Shown: positions 16,911-30,661, counted from the stretch's first letter. The stretch is DNA of 64,000 nucleotides from Acidobacteriota bacterium (GCA_016715865.1 JADJXM010000004.1:284501-348500); one strand, 5' to 3'. Notes: generated by a model not told the origin, from the letters alone. A program made the numbers and translations.

Positions 16911-17384
16911 TTGACCATCATGATGATCAGAGCACTCAATAATCTCACCATCCGGGACAAACGTGCACTGGCGATCTTCGCCGGCATGGCGCTGCTGTGC
17001 TCGCTCTATTTCGCCTCAGGCATACTGGTCACCTATGTATCATCGCCCGCCAACGAATTCGAGATCGCACGCGATGGCACAGGCTATACGGTACGAGTGC
17101 TCGGGCTGCAGACCTATGCCGCCGCCGAACAGCTCGGCACGGCACTGCTCGAACAGCGTCAGGTTCAGTCGAAGATCGAAGCCATACCGGCCAACCAGGG
17201 CTATGTTCTCAAAGTCGGCCCGTTCGTTCGGCGCGAAGCGGCCGAAACGATGACTTCAGAGCTTCACAATTCCGGCTACAACATTGTCAACATCGTGGAA
17301 AACTGCGCGCCCGGAAACGATTGCGACCGCGGAACGCAGAATGCGATCGAGGCAGGCGCCGATCGGGGTAAAACCGAACAGTGA
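16911..17384 (+). CDS. Membrane-anchored SPOR-domain protein
   Basis: A 157-aa protein with one N-terminal membrane helix (about 17-40) and a C-terminal domain (about 55-128) that follows the SPOR pattern: YTVRVLGLQTYAAAEQL, then GYVLKVGPFVRREAAETM. SPOR domains bind denuded septal peptidoglycan. The start may be TTG 16911 or ATG 16920 or 16923. The stop overlaps the GTG start of lnt by 4 bp, so the two are translationally coupled. Confidence 0.8.
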   Translation: MTIMMIRALNNLTIRDKRALAIFAGMALLCSLYFASGILVTYVSSPANEFEIARDGTGYTVRVLGLQTYAAAEQLGTALLEQRQVQSKIEAIPANQGYVLKVGPFVRREAAETMTSELHNSGYNIVNIVENCAPGNDCDRGTQNAIEAGADRGKTEQ

Positions 17385-19060
17385 AGAAACAGCAGACGCC
17401 CGCCATTATTCCCAACGCAGGCAACTCTCCATACAAAATATCACTCGACAGCTTGTCCGGCCAATCGCTGCTTGCATTGCTCAGCGCGGTTCTGCTGATA
17501 CTGTCGTTTCCGATCTTCGATCTGAGCTATCTCTGCTGGATCGCCCTGACGCCGCTGCTGCTGGCGCTGACGCGTGGGATCGGCTGGAAGAGAGCTTTCT
17601 TTCTGGGCTGGCTGACCGGAATCGTCTTCACCTGGTTCGCCGAAAACTGGATCGCACATTCGATGACCCATTACGGCGGGATACTGACGGGTCTGGCATA
17701 TGCCATCACTGTCATCTTCGCCGCCGTTCTGGCGGTCTTCCCCGCTCTCTTCGCTGTCATCATGGCCCGGCTGCTTAACCGGTGGGGGTGGACGATGCTG
17801 ATTCTGGCGCCGGTGATATGGGTGGCGACCGAATGGCTCCGCCCCCAGGTGACCGGTGTGACATGGAATGCTCTCGGAGCCTCACAGGCAGGGCATTATT
17901 CGATCGCCCGACTTTCGCAGTATGGCGGAGTCTATCTGGTCAGTGCCGAACTGGTGGCAGGCAGCGCTCTCCTGCTGCTGGCTGCACGTCTGAGGCAGCG
18001 CGGCGTTGGACGATCCGCCGCTGTTCTTCTGATGATCGCGGCCATCCTCTTCGGTCTTCCGGATGCGAAATCCGAGCGGCCGCCCGAAATCGACGCGGAG
18101 GTCCGCGTGGTCGGCGTCCAGCCGAATCTGGCGCCTGATTCATCAAACGCGCCTGAGGATTTCGAGAAGAACCTTGAAGCCAACATTCGTCTTACTCGAC
18201 AGGGTATCGACGCTGTTCCAGGCAAGGTCGCCGATCTCGTCATCTGGGCCGAATCCCCACTGGCAATCTTTTACGAAAATGATTCAGCCGTCCGCGAAAG
18301 ACTTAACACGCTCGCCCGCGAAACCGGCAGCTACTTTATCCTCAATACCGTGACACGTGACGACTGGCGCTATTACAACAGCATCCATACGATCAATCCC
18401 GATTCGTCGACTGCTGATTCCAGGGCTTTCAGCCCACTCAAGCGATATGACAAAATCAGACTGGTTCCATTCGGCGAGTACGTTCCGTTGCGCTCTCTGC
18501 TGGGGCGATTTATTCCAGCCATAACAGGGGATTTCACGCCGGGCACCCAGGCCGTTGTCAACATGCTGCGGCTCAACACCCGCCGGGCCGAGGTGCTCAG
18601 CGACGCAAACGACCTGCCCGCCGGATCGATCGAACGAACTACCAATTTCATCCAGGTCGGAGCTTTTATCTGTTACGAGGCGGCCTATCCCGATCTGGTC
18701 AGGAAATTCGTCAATAACGGGGCCAGTCTGCTCATCAATGTCTCGAACGATACCTGGTTCGGCAATACCGCCGGCGCTCGACAGCATTTGTCGCACGCAA
18801 TATTCAGGGCCATCGAAAACGACCGCGACATGGTGCGGGTCACCAACTCCGGTATCAGCACCCTGATCACGGCTGATGGGAAAGTGGTCGATCCACTGCC
18901 CTCATTCACACCCAATGCGGGAAACTGGCTGGCACGCCCGCATCGCGGGCGAACCGCCTACACACTCCACGGCGATATTTTCGCCATCGGCTGCACTCTC
19001 CTGAGCTCTTTGATTATTGCTTTTACGATCTTCAGACGACCCCGGCCGGCAAAGGAATGA
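17381..19060 (+). CDS. lnt: Apolipoprotein N-acyltransferase
   Basis: A 559-aa inner-membrane enzyme that adds the third acyl chain to lipoproteins, needed before Lol export. N-terminal membrane helices (about 30-225) are followed by a periplasmic nitrilase-fold domain. The catalytic triad is present: E291 (VIWAESPLAIF), K358 (YDKIRLVPFGEYVPL) and C431 (GAFICYEAAYPDL). The start is GTG overlapping the SPOR gene (GTGA). Its presence fits the LolA-type export genes at 42.8-46.8 kb. Confidence 0.95.
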   Translation: MKKQQTPAIIPNAGNSPYKISLDSLSGQSLLALLSAVLLILSFPIFDLSYLCWIALTPLLLALTRGIGWKRAFFLGWLTGIVFTWFAENWIAHSMTHYGGILTGLAYAITVIFAAVLAVFPALFAVIMARLLNRWGWTMLILAPVIWVATEWLRPQVTGVTWNALGASQAGHYSIARLSQYGGVYLVSAELVAGSALLLLAARLRQRGVGRSAAVLLMIAAILFGLPDAKSERPPEIDAEVRVVGVQPNLAPDSSNAPEDFEKNLEANIRLTRQGIDAVPGKVADLVIWAESPLAIFYENDSAVRERLNTLARETGSYFILNTVTRDDWRYYNSIHTINPDSSTADSRAFSPLKRYDKIRLVPFGEYVPLRSLLGRFIPAITGDFTPGTQAVVNMLRLNTRRAEVLSDANDLPAGSIERTTNFIQVGAFICYEAAYPDLVRKFVNNGASLLINVSNDTWFGNTAGARQHLSHAIFRAIENDRDMVRVTNSGISTLITADGKVVDPLPSFTPNAGNWLARPHRGRTAYTLHGDIFAIGCTLLSSLIIAFTIFRRPRPAKE

Positions 19061-19097
19061 TCCTCATACAAATTCTAAACTGAATCGTTGCCGGGCG

Positions 19098-19125
19098 TTG
19101 ACTTTTCATTAAGCTTGGATAAACT
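19098..19125 (+). promoter_or_regulatory. Weak candidate promoter before the 113-aa gene
   Basis: TTGACT (19098-19103), a 16-nt spacer and TAAACT (19120-19125). The rest of the 270-bp gap is AT-rich with no gene. Confidence 0.3.
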
Positions 19126-19331
19126 CAATAAATATCTAATTCAAAAAGAATGAGAAGTTACAAACAGCGATTTTGCCGGTAAATCATTCTGATTTAACTC
19201 GATATTTGTCTACTTTGTACGACGACTTGTTGATTCAGCAATCCGGTTGGTAATCGGGCGCCAGGTTCATAAAAGAAGTTGAAACATACGGAATGCCACT
19301 TTTGCGATTCCGAAAGATATGGAGGAACATT

Positions 19332-19673
19332 ATGGAGCAACCCCTGACTTATGCCGACAACGATCAATTTTATAAAACCCTGCTCGAAAAAGAGTCGCGC
19401 AAAGAGGAATACTATTTCGATACAGAAATCAGCGAGGCCAAGGATCTCCCGCTTCGACTATTGCACCACATCGGCATTTCAAAGGATGATATCGCCCACC
19501 TTCAACACAAGGTTGTGGAAGAAAGCGCATTAATGCATGACTTCATCGAGCCGATGATCGTCAAATTCAACGAAATGATCGGGAAATATACACCGGCTCG
19601 CGATTACGAGTTCACTGTTGAGGCCCCGGATTTCGACACAATCAAAATCCATGGCCGTCCGAAATCGGCCTGA
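19332..19673 (+). CDS. Uncharacterised 113-aa protein
   Basis: No family recognised. A GGAGG at 19321-19325 sets the ATG at 19332. The product is acidic and helical, with no membrane segment or signal peptide and no Cys. Its centre contains LRLLHHIGISKDDIAHLQHK and a C-terminal beta-like segment (YEFTVEAPDFDTIKIHG). It stands alone between its own promoter-like region and a strong stem-loop, as expected for a single-gene unit. It looks like a real gene because of the ribosome site and the normal codon use. Confidence 0.75.
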   Translation: MEQPLTYADNDQFYKTLLEKESRKEEYYFDTEISEAKDLPLRLLHHIGISKDDIAHLQHKVVEESALMHDFIEPMIVKFNEMIGKYTPARDYEFTVEAPDFDTIKIHGRPKSA

Positions 19674-19701
19674 TTACTCGAAACCATTTCTGCTAAAACG
19701 A

Positions 19702-19738
19702 AAGGCAGGAAGCCGCATGATCGACGGCTTCCTGCCTT
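19702..19738. terminator. Perfect 14-bp stem-loop between convergent genes
   Basis: AAGGCAGGAAGCCG, a 9-nt loop, then CGGCTTCCTGCCTT. Flanking AAACCATT (19681-19688) and AATGGTTT (19739-19746) extend the symmetry. The T-rich tail is better on the minus strand, so it could end transcription in both directions. Confidence 0.7.
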
Positions 19739-19755
19739 AATGGTTTCAAGTGGGG

Positions 19756-19842
19756 AAAGTTTCCAGTTTCCAGTAATTAGGATTCCAGTCGTTGATTAAC
19801 TGCTATTTTCTGGAAACTGGAACCTCCTCCTGCTGGAAACTG
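19756..19842. repeat. Degenerate inverted repeat of TTTCCAG heptamers
   Basis: AGTTTCCAGTTTCCAG and GATTCCAG on the left face TCTGGAAACTGGAA and GCTGGAAACTG on the right. It is the same heptamer family as at 10.6 and 53.3 kb but more decayed. It sits in a convergent gap. Confidence 0.75.
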
Positions 19843-19849
19843 ATTTGTT

Positions 19850-20191
19850 TCACCGTGTTTTACGATCTTTTTCGCGGATGGCGCTGCCGAGGTTTCGCCC
19901 CCCCCAACTGACGCCTTCGATGAAGCGGCCGACTGCGCCGACACGGGCGCCACGTCCGGGAACTCCGCGCTGAGTGACGACCCAGATCTTGCCGGTCTCA
20001 TCATTCAGTTCATAAGCTCCCTGGCCAAGAGCACCATAACTGTTGGTCACGGTCCCATAAATCAGCACATCCTTGTTTCGGAAACGCTCAGGATCGCCAG
20101 TCAATTCGTTGATCGTGGTTCTACGCGGGCAGGCCATCAGAAAAATAGTCAGGGTAAGTAAACAAAGCGCAAGAAAAATTCGAAATTTCAT
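19850..20191 (-). CDS. Small OB-fold-like lipoprotein
   Basis: A 113-aa protein with a lipoprotein signal (ALCLLTLTIFLMAC) followed by a short beta-rich domain: DVLIYGTVTNSYG, GAYELNDETGKIWVVT, GARVGAVGRFIEG. The strand order resembles the bacterial OB-fold of periplasmic proteins that bind small ligands or nucleic acids. The ATG at 20191 is preferred because GGAGG lies 5 nt upstream, inside the longer open frame that begins with TTG. Function unknown. Confidence 0.75.
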   Translation of the reverse strand: MKFRIFLALCLLTLTIFLMACPRRTTINELTGDPERFRNKDVLIYGTVTNSYGALGQGAYELNDETGKIWVVTQRGVPGRGARVGAVGRFIEGVSWGGRNLGSAIREKDRKTR

Positions 20192-20520
20192 CCATTCCTC
20201 CTTCAAAACAGGTTTCAGACGTACAACTTTTTAGTTTAGTCGATACAATGCGAAGGGGAATCGCCAGACCAGCCACGATTGCCACAGCACAGAAGATTGA
20301 AAACCTTTCCCATGCTGTCTCGCTTGAGCATTCGTGCTATTAAACTTTCGACCAGTCGGCATTATATCCTAATGAATTGATTTGCGCAGTTAAAATCCCT
20401 GTCAGATGTTCGCCTGGCCAGACATCCTCATCCTCGCCGTAAAACTATGATCATAAAGGGCTTAGATAAATGCAGTCGATCAGGGTTTACAATCTGGTGA
20501 AATGGCAGATAATCGGATGT
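20192..20520. other. 329-bp divergent intergenic region without a gene
   Basis: It holds the leaders of the OB-fold lipoprotein (minus) and thiE (plus). I see no TPP riboswitch motif, no tRNA and no repeat of the local families. Confidence 0.6.
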
Positions 20521-21160
20521 ATGAAGGAATTACCGAAATTATATGCGATTACGGATCGCGAATTATCCAATTATACCCACGAAGAGATTGTCGGATTGAT
20601 GATTGCGGGAGGAGCGAGGCTGATTCAGCTTCGCGACAAGGAAGCGAATTCGCGAGAGATTTTGGACGCGGCGCGCAAAAGTCTGTCGATGACGCGCGCA
20701 GCCGGGGCGATGTTGATTATCAATGACCGTGTGGATGTCGCGCTGACCACAGGAGCCGACGGCGTCCATCTGGGTCAGGACGATGTTTCTGTCGATGAAG
20801 CACGTGACATCCTCGGGGACGATAAAATCATCGGGATATCGACCCATTCACTCGATCAATTTCGAGCAGCATTGGAAACGTCGGCCGATTACATTGCCGT
20901 CGGTCCTGTCTATCCGACGAAGACCAAGGCGATTCCAGATCCGATCGTCGGACTCGAATTTGTTCGAGCAGCCCGCGAACTGGCTGACCGGCCGCTGGTG
21001 GCGATCGGTGGGATAACGCATGAACGCGCGCCGGAAGTCATAGCGGCCGGCGCTGACAGCATCGCCTGTATCAGTTCTCTCTATCCGTGGCCCGAACAGC
21101 TCAATCTGCAAAGCAGGCCGGACATCACCGGCAGCGTTCGCAGGATGATTGAGATTATCG

Positions 21161-21174
<14 letters not shown>
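20521..21174 (+). CDS. thiE: Thiamine phosphate synthase
   Basis: A 217-aa TIM-barrel enzyme that joins HMP pyrophosphate and thiazole phosphate. The motifs are clear: LYAITDR, LIQLRDKEANSREIL, INDRVDVAL, GADGVHLGQDD, IGISTHS, DYIAVGPVYPTKTK and VAIGGI. The ATG at 20521 gives the usual family start; the frame is open 17 codons further up. Its end overlaps the next gene by 14 bp. No other thiamine gene is nearby. Confidence 0.94.
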
Positions 21175-22615
<1,441 letters not shown>

Positions 22616-22639
22616 CAGGCATGTAGCACCGACTCGCTG

Positions 22640-23026
<387 letters not shown>

Positions 23027-23100
23027 TAGGGTATCCTCCTAAACATTTCTTAATCCCTCACCGGTGACCAACGATTCAGCATTCCAGGCATCGGCAGTCA

Positions 23101-24096
23101 TCAGAATGATATCGGAACAGGCATAAAGCTCAGTATGAAAACGAGCAGTCCTATCAGAGCGACCAGCTTTCGCGCCAGGCCCAGCGATTCGCCGTCATCC
23201 CAGACGGGAGGGTGACCGATGCGCAACATAAGGGTCAGAATTGCGGCATAAACCACCCAGTTCCACATTCCACTGCGAATCGAATAGATGGCGAGCGCGA
23301 TCACTGCGACATAGGATCCGAGAGCGATCATCCTGTGGCCACGCGCGCCGAAGACGGAGTATGTGACATGTCCGCCATCGAGCTGCCCGACCGGAAGCAG
23401 GTTGAGGCTGGTCATAAAAACTCCGACCCATGCGGCCCACAGGACCGGATTCAATTCGACATTGACCGGAGTGCCCAGCAGATACTGAAAGGCTTTGAAT
23501 AAGAGCGGATCCTGGAAATAGATCATCTCCGCCCCTGGCTCGGGCGCCCGCGCGGGGAGAGCGAAATAGATACCGATGAAAGCAGCGGGGAGAGCGAAGA
23601 CATAGCCGGCCAGCGGACCGGCGATGCCGATGTCGAAAAGCGCCCTCCGCGTCGGGATCGGCGCCTTGATCTTGATAAATGCGCCGAATGTTCCGACAGG
23701 CGGCAACGGAACCGGAATGAAATATGGCGGCGTCGCATTCACACCATACCACCGGCAGGCGATGTAATGGCCCATCTCATGGGCCGCCAGAATTGCGATG
23801 ATCGTGAATGAATAGATGATCCCGGATTCGATCGCCTTCGGCAGTCCCTTCTGATCGTCAAAGAACCAGATGACGCCAACTCCGAAAGTGGTCAGCATCG
23901 TCAGCCCCAGCAGCATCAGATGAAATAAAACCTTACCAGTGGTCAGTTCCTCCTGCGGGAACCGGGCGGCTGGTGACATTGCCACCGGCAATCGGTGAAC
24001 GACCGTCTGTTGCACGCCGATCGGGTTTAATCCGAATGACGAATTGTCAGATGCCGTTTCCTGGAAAAAATCCGGGCGATCCATATCTCCTGCCAC
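23101..24096 (-). CDS. Site-2 protease family (M50) membrane metalloprotease
   Basis: A 331-aa polytopic membrane protein. The zinc motif HEMGH is at 106-110 and the third ligand region is LNLLPVGQLDGGH. About 60 mostly polar residues precede the first membrane helix. Family members cut transmembrane anti-sigma factors or related substrates within the membrane. The substrate is unknown here and no sigma factor is adjacent. A CBS protein follows and a Cys-rich protein precedes it in the same direction. Confidence 0.92.
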   Translation of the reverse strand: MAGDMDRPDFFQETASDNSSFGLNPIGVQQTVVHRLPVAMSPAARFPQEELTTGKVLFHLMLLGLTMLTTFGVGVIWFFDDQKGLPKAIESGIIYSFTIIAILAAHEMGHYIACRWYGVNATPPYFIPVPLPPVGTFGAFIKIKAPIPTRRALFDIGIAGPLAGYVFALPAAFIGIYFALPARAPEPGAEMIYFQDPLLFKAFQYLLGTPVNVELNPVLWAAWVGVFMTSLNLLPVGQLDGGHVTYSVFGARGHRMIALGSYVAVIALAIYSIRSGMWNWVVYAAILTLMLRIGHPPVWDDGESLGLARKLVALIGLLVFILSFMPVPISF

Positions 24097-24138
24097 CTGT
24101 GCTGCTTGTTGCCTGTTGAATAACCTGTAGACCGGTTT

Positions 24139-24435
24139 TCACTTCTTGAACAGTTTATCGAACGCCGTGCGCACATCATCGGGCTTGACCGACTGCGATC
24201 CTCCACGCGATGTCAACGGGATGCGATTATTCGGCTCGAAATAATCGCAGAAATTTGCCCTGCTCTTGTCGCGCACATAATCCGCCTGGGGTTCGCTGCA
24301 CTGGTTATTCTTGCCAGGATCGAAAAACCGGCAGTTCTTGCAACAGCGCATGTCAGCATTGCAATGCGGGCATTCGTCGGTGCGAGCTACTTTGACGATC
24401 AGCTTAATATCCCGTCCGCAGTTGTGACAAACCAT
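24139..24435 (-). CDS. Cys-rich zinc-ribbon-like protein, 98 aa
   Basis: Nine cysteines (3, 6, 22, 25, 31, 32, 35, 46, 63). CHNC and CPHC knuckles form a probable first zinc ribbon, and CCKNC plus C46 and C63 a second metal site. The C-terminus is Lys-rich. It is known from sequence only as a conserved small protein with no settled function. It lies 42 bp upstream of the M50 gene in the same direction and may be co-transcribed. Confidence 0.75.
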   Translation of the reverse strand: MVCHNCGRDIKLIVKVARTDECPHCNADMRCCKNCRFFDPGKNNQCSEPQADYVRDKSRANFCDYFEPNNRIPLTSRGGSQSVKPDDVRTAFDKLFKK

Positions 24436-24666
24436 ATATATCCAGATTTATACGGGTTTTCGATAGAATGTTCAGATTAAGATCTGTAAAATAAGCATTG
24501 TTAAATCGCCTTTGATGGTAGCACAGCGATCAGACAAGCCACAAGATGTGGATCGACTGCCATCGCATTGGGTGCAACTCCGGAAAAATGGCGACTTGAA
24601 CCGGCCATCCCTTAAACACAACCATGATTGGCAACATATCGTGGTCGATAATCAGAGGGGGCCGAT

Positions 24667-26250
24667 ATGAAATCCGGATTGATATCCGTCACCGACCGTG
24701 AGCAGGCGCTCGCCGCCAGGTACGAGATCGAACGCTGCATGCTCGAATGGCCGGACTGGCAGCTGATCGATGAAGAGAACTCGGTTACGGCGCTCGATCG
24801 AACCGCCTTCGAGTTGTCGATCGACTGGGGAAAATTGATATTTGCCTGGTGGGACGAGGACAGCGCACAAAGCTGGCGCATTCTCGCCTACGAGCTTGAC
24901 GCAGGCGAAATACGCTTTCTGGCGGTCCGCGGAATGGGTCTCGATAAACGACTCTTCAGGCTGCAAAGCCCCTCTCTTCGACAACAGCACAGACCGCCGG
25001 CGGAAGTCGACCGCCATCAAATGCGCGAATCATACCGGAGCGCGCTCACCCACCTGATCAGGACACATCTGGACGGCGTCAGGATTGAACAGGCAACCAG
25101 CGGCCGGGCTCGTGCATGCGATGGACAAACGATCCCTGGCCGGTATGCCAGAATCGTCGTTCAACTCAAACATGAGAGGGCACTCATCATCGGAGCCCAC
25201 GCCGGCCAGCCTCAGCAGGATATCGACAATATCATTGCCGCCGGAATAGTCTGGCTCGCCGGGTACAATCTCGGGCATCCGCGCAGACCGGCAGGCAGGC
25301 TGATCTTCTGCCTGCCGCATGACCGATCGAGGACGGCGCTTGAGAGAATGGCCCTCATCGACATGACAAAACTGGGAGCGCGCACGGAATGTTTTGAGGT
25401 CGACGAAATCGGTCAAACAATCACTGCCGTGAGGCCTTTGGCGCAGAACGAACTTCTCGGTTCCCACCCGCGTGAATTGGAGTGGCCTGACCGTAAAGCC
25501 ATCGACAATCCGTGGCATGAGAAGCTCATCGCCCAGGCGCCCGAAATCATCGAAGCGAAAGTAAAGCCGTTTTCCCGACGCATCAGCTATTCGATCAACG
25601 GCCTGGAATTCGCGTCTGTCGGCGGCGTAAACTATGAGGAATGCATTTTCGGCGTCAGCGGATGCGACATTGCCCCCCGTCGTATTCTGACAGGTCGCAA
25701 TAGCTGGCTTCTCGATATGCTCGTTCGGGATATTCTCAGGTATCGCACCGCCGGCTCGCCCGATCGCAGGCATCCCTGTTACCGGCTCAGAACTGAAGCA
25801 TGGCTCGAAGCAAGGATCAAAGGCGACATTCGCAAGCTGGATGCGACGCTTGACGATCGCTTCATCTATGCCCAGATTCCCGCCTGGCAGGGGGACGAAC
25901 GATCGGTCATCGACCTGCTCACCATCAACTGCGAAGGGCGACTGGTCGTGATCGAGATAAAGGCCGTCGAGGACATGCAACTGCCGCTGCAGGGTCTGGA
26001 TTACTGGCTGCGCATCGAACAGGCGCGATCGAGGGGAGAAATTGTGCGCCGAAAGCTCTTCGCTGGGCTTGAGATCGCCGACCGATCGCCGTTACTCTTT
26101 CTGGTCGCACCGAACCTTCGTTTCCATCGCAGCTTCAAACTGCTTGCCGGCTGCCTGGCGCCCGCGGTTGAAGTCTTTCAGATCGGCATCAATTCGAGCT
26201 GGCGCGAAACGGTTCGCGTACGCTCGCGAATCCGCGTCAATGGTGATTAA
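24667..26250 (+). CDS. Uncharacterised protein with C-terminal PD-(D/E)XK nuclease-like core
   Basis: A 527-aa protein. The first 370 residues match nothing I recognise; they are mixed alpha/beta and soluble. The C-terminal 150 residues carry the order of a PD-(D/E)XK core: a Glu helix (RTEAWLEARIKG, E377/E381), then SVIDLLTI with D416, then VVIEIKAVED with E430 and K432, then an amphipathic helix with QGLDYWLRI. This resembles the NucS/RecB type and would be a metal-dependent DNA or RNA nuclease. Its stop overlaps the truB start by one base, so expression is coupled. The nuclease call is inference from motif order. Confidence 0.8.
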   Translation: MKSGLISVTDREQALAARYEIERCMLEWPDWQLIDEENSVTALDRTAFELSIDWGKLIFAWWDEDSAQSWRILAYELDAGEIRFLAVRGMGLDKRLFRLQSPSLRQQHRPPAEVDRHQMRESYRSALTHLIRTHLDGVRIEQATSGRARACDGQTIPGRYARIVVQLKHERALIIGAHAGQPQQDIDNIIAAGIVWLAGYNLGHPRRPAGRLIFCLPHDRSRTALERMALIDMTKLGARTECFEVDEIGQTITAVRPLAQNELLGSHPRELEWPDRKAIDNPWHEKLIAQAPEIIEAKVKPFSRRISYSINGLEFASVGGVNYEECIFGVSGCDIAPRRILTGRNSWLLDMLVRDILRYRTAGSPDRRHPCYRLRTEAWLEARIKGDIRKLDATLDDRFIYAQIPAWQGDERSVIDLLTINCEGRLVVIEIKAVEDMQLPLQGLDYWLRIEQARSRGEIVRRKLFAGLEIADRSPLLFLVAPNLRFHRSFKLLAGCLAPAVEVFQIGINSSWRETVRVRSRIRVNGD

Positions 26251-27212
26251 TGCATTCATTCTCAAAAACTGACGGCAAAACAGACCGTTCGAAACCGATC
26301 GATGGCATTCTTGTGATCGACAAACCGGACGGCTGGACATCCCACGACGTCGTGGCGCGCGTCCGCAGGATTCTCAAGACTCGCCGTGCAGGTCACACAG
26401 GCACACTCGATCCATTCGCTACGGGTGTGCTCGTCGTCTGCATCAATCAGGCGACGCGGCTTGTCCAGTTCCTGACCGGTGACGAAAAAGAGTACCTCGC
26501 CATTATGCGGCTCGGATATCGTACTGATACGGGCGACCTGACAGGAAAACCTCTCGAGCCGGCGACCGACGTTTCCGGCATAAATGAGAACGACGTCAGG
26601 GAAGCGTTAAAACATTTCTCAGGAAAACTCCTGCAGATTCCGCCGATGTATTCCGCCAAGAAGGTCGGCGGCGTCAAACTGTATGAGATGGCGCGTCGAG
26701 GCGAAGAGATAGAACGCCAGCCGGTTGAGGTCGAGATTCGCGAAATAGAATTGATCTCCGGCCCCCTGCAGCTGCCGGGTCAGCCTTCGACAAAAACCGT
26801 CACATTCCGCGTTCTGTGTTCATCGGGCACTTATGTCCGCACGCTGGCCGAGGATATCGGCAAACGCTTGGGCGTGGGAGCGCATCTGATTGAACTCAGG
26901 CGCACGCGCGCCGGAAATTGCTCTTTGAACCAGTCCGTCACGCTTGAAGATCTGGAGCGACTTGCTGAAGAAGACCGACTCGGCGAAGTTATAATCGGGA
27001 TGTCCGAGGCGCTCCTCCATATGCAACAGTTCCAGCTCGCCGATGATGAAATTACCGAAATCAGCCATGGACGCCCGATTTCAAGGCAGGGCTTTTGGGA
27101 AGATGAAACACCCGCCAGGCTTTGTGATGCTGAAGGCCGGTTGCTGGCAATCGCCAGGTTCGACGCCGTTCGGCAGCTCTGGCGGCCACGCCTGGTCTTC
27201 GCACGGGATTGA
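26250..27212 (+). CDS. truB: tRNA pseudouridine-55 synthase
   Basis: A 320-aa enzyme that makes pseudouridine 55 in the T-loop of tRNAs. The catalytic Asp is D54 in AGHTGTLDPFATGVL. Other family segments are GILVIDKPDGWTSHDVV, MYSAKKVGG and SGTYVRTLAEDIG. A C-terminal extension of about 80 residues is in the PUA-like region. The ATG overlaps the previous stop (TAATG). Confidence 0.96.
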   Translation: MHSFSKTDGKTDRSKPIDGILVIDKPDGWTSHDVVARVRRILKTRRAGHTGTLDPFATGVLVVCINQATRLVQFLTGDEKEYLAIMRLGYRTDTGDLTGKPLEPATDVSGINENDVREALKHFSGKLLQIPPMYSAKKVGGVKLYEMARRGEEIERQPVEVEIREIELISGPLQLPGQPSTKTVTFRVLCSSGTYVRTLAEDIGKRLGVGAHLIELRRTRAGNCSLNQSVTLEDLERLAEEDRLGEVIIGMSEALLHMQQFQLADDEITEISHGRPISRQGFWEDETPARLCDAEGRLLAIARFDAVRQLWRPRLVFARD

Positions 27213-29460
<2,248 letters not shown>

Positions 29461-29473
29461 GTCATGGGGTTAT

Positions 29474-30634
29474 ATGTCAGTCCAACGCAACGACTGGTCG
29501 CTCCAACGCAAGGGCGTCATCGATCAGGAACGTCACAAGGATCGAATCAAGGAGGCAATTCGCCGAAATCTCGGCTCGATCGTCTCGAACGAATCGATCA
29601 TTCTCTCGGACGGACGGAGGACCGTGCGCGTCCCGATGCGCGCGCTCGACGAATACAAGTTCAGGTTCGATTACCGCAAGCGCAAACAGGTCGGGCAGGG
29701 CGACGGAGACTCCCAGGTTGGTGACGTAATCGGCCGCGAAGACCAGCCCGGCCAGGGCCCCGGCGCAGGCGATGCCGGCAACAACCCGGGGCAGGATTTC
29801 TATGAAGCAGAAGTCAACATCGACGAGATCGCCAAACTGATCTTCGAAGACCTGCATCTGCCCTTCCTCGAAGAGAAAGCCAGACACGCAGTTCAATCGA
29901 AGTCCACAAAATTCACCGAGATCCGGCGCGTCGGCGCGCTTTCGAACCTCGATAAACGTCGAACAATCCTGGAGAACATCCGCCGGCAGGCCCGCGAGAA
30001 GGGTCATGCCAAACTCGGTCCGATCACAAAAGAGGATCTGCGGTTCAAGAGCTGGGAAGAGGACGTAAGATATGAGTCGAACGCCGTCGTTCTGGCCATG
30101 ATGGACGTATCCGGATCGATGGGCGAATTCAAGAAATATATCGCGCGCAGTTTCTTCTTCTGGATGGTTCGATTTCTGCGAACGAAATACGACCATGTCG
30201 AGATCGTCTTTATCAGTCATCATACCGATGCGAAAGAGGTCACCGAAGAACAGTTCTTCACACAGGGCGAATCCGGCGGAACGGTCGTCAGCTCCGCCTA
30301 TAAGCTGGCTCTGGATATCATCGCCGAGCGCTATCCGCCTCGCGACTGGAACGTCTATCCTTTCCATTTCTCGGATGGTGACAATTATTATTCGGACAAT
30401 GACGATGCCGTACGACTGGCCGATAAGCTGATCGAGACCTGCAACCTTTTCGGTTATGGGGAAATTGGAGAGGAAGGCATGTCGAGTTATCGTCGCAGTT
30501 CGGGTGCCCTGCTCTCGATCTTCAGCGACAGACTTAAGAACCAGGAAAGATTTATCGGCGTGCGGATCGACGACAAGGAGGATGTCTATCCGGCGCTCAA
30601 ACAGTTCTTCGGCAGGCGCGGAGTCGAGGTTTGA
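29474..30634 (+). CDS. YeaH/DUF444 family protein
   Basis: A 386-aa protein of the DUF444 family. The N-terminus (WSLQRKGVIDQERHKDRI) precedes a Gly/Gln-rich linker (about 85-115) and then a von Willebrand A-like domain with MMDVSGSMGEFKK as metal site and FISHHTDAKEV. It works with PrkA in stress responses. The ATG at 29474 is used; GGGG lies upstream. The third common member of the set, SpoVR/YcgB, does not follow; an inverted repeat and a minus-strand gene come next. Confidence 0.93.
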   Translation: MSVQRNDWSLQRKGVIDQERHKDRIKEAIRRNLGSIVSNESIILSDGRRTVRVPMRALDEYKFRFDYRKRKQVGQGDGDSQVGDVIGREDQPGQGPGAGDAGNNPGQDFYEAEVNIDEIAKLIFEDLHLPFLEEKARHAVQSKSTKFTEIRRVGALSNLDKRRTILENIRRQAREKGHAKLGPITKEDLRFKSWEEDVRYESNAVVLAMMDVSGSMGEFKKYIARSFFFWMVRFLRTKYDHVEIVFISHHTDAKEVTEEQFFTQGESGGTVVSSAYKLALDIIAERYPPRDWNVYPFHFSDGDNYYSDNDDAVRLADKLIETCNLFGYGEIGEEGMSSYRRSSGALLSIFSDRLKNQERFIGVRIDDKEDVYPALKQFFGRRGVEV

Positions 30635-30661
30635 CGACTAATCCGACTACTGGAAGAATTA

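Noticed and set aside
20192..20520. TPP riboswitch before thiE
   Set aside because: The conserved CTGAGA-type core and the pairing arms are not present.
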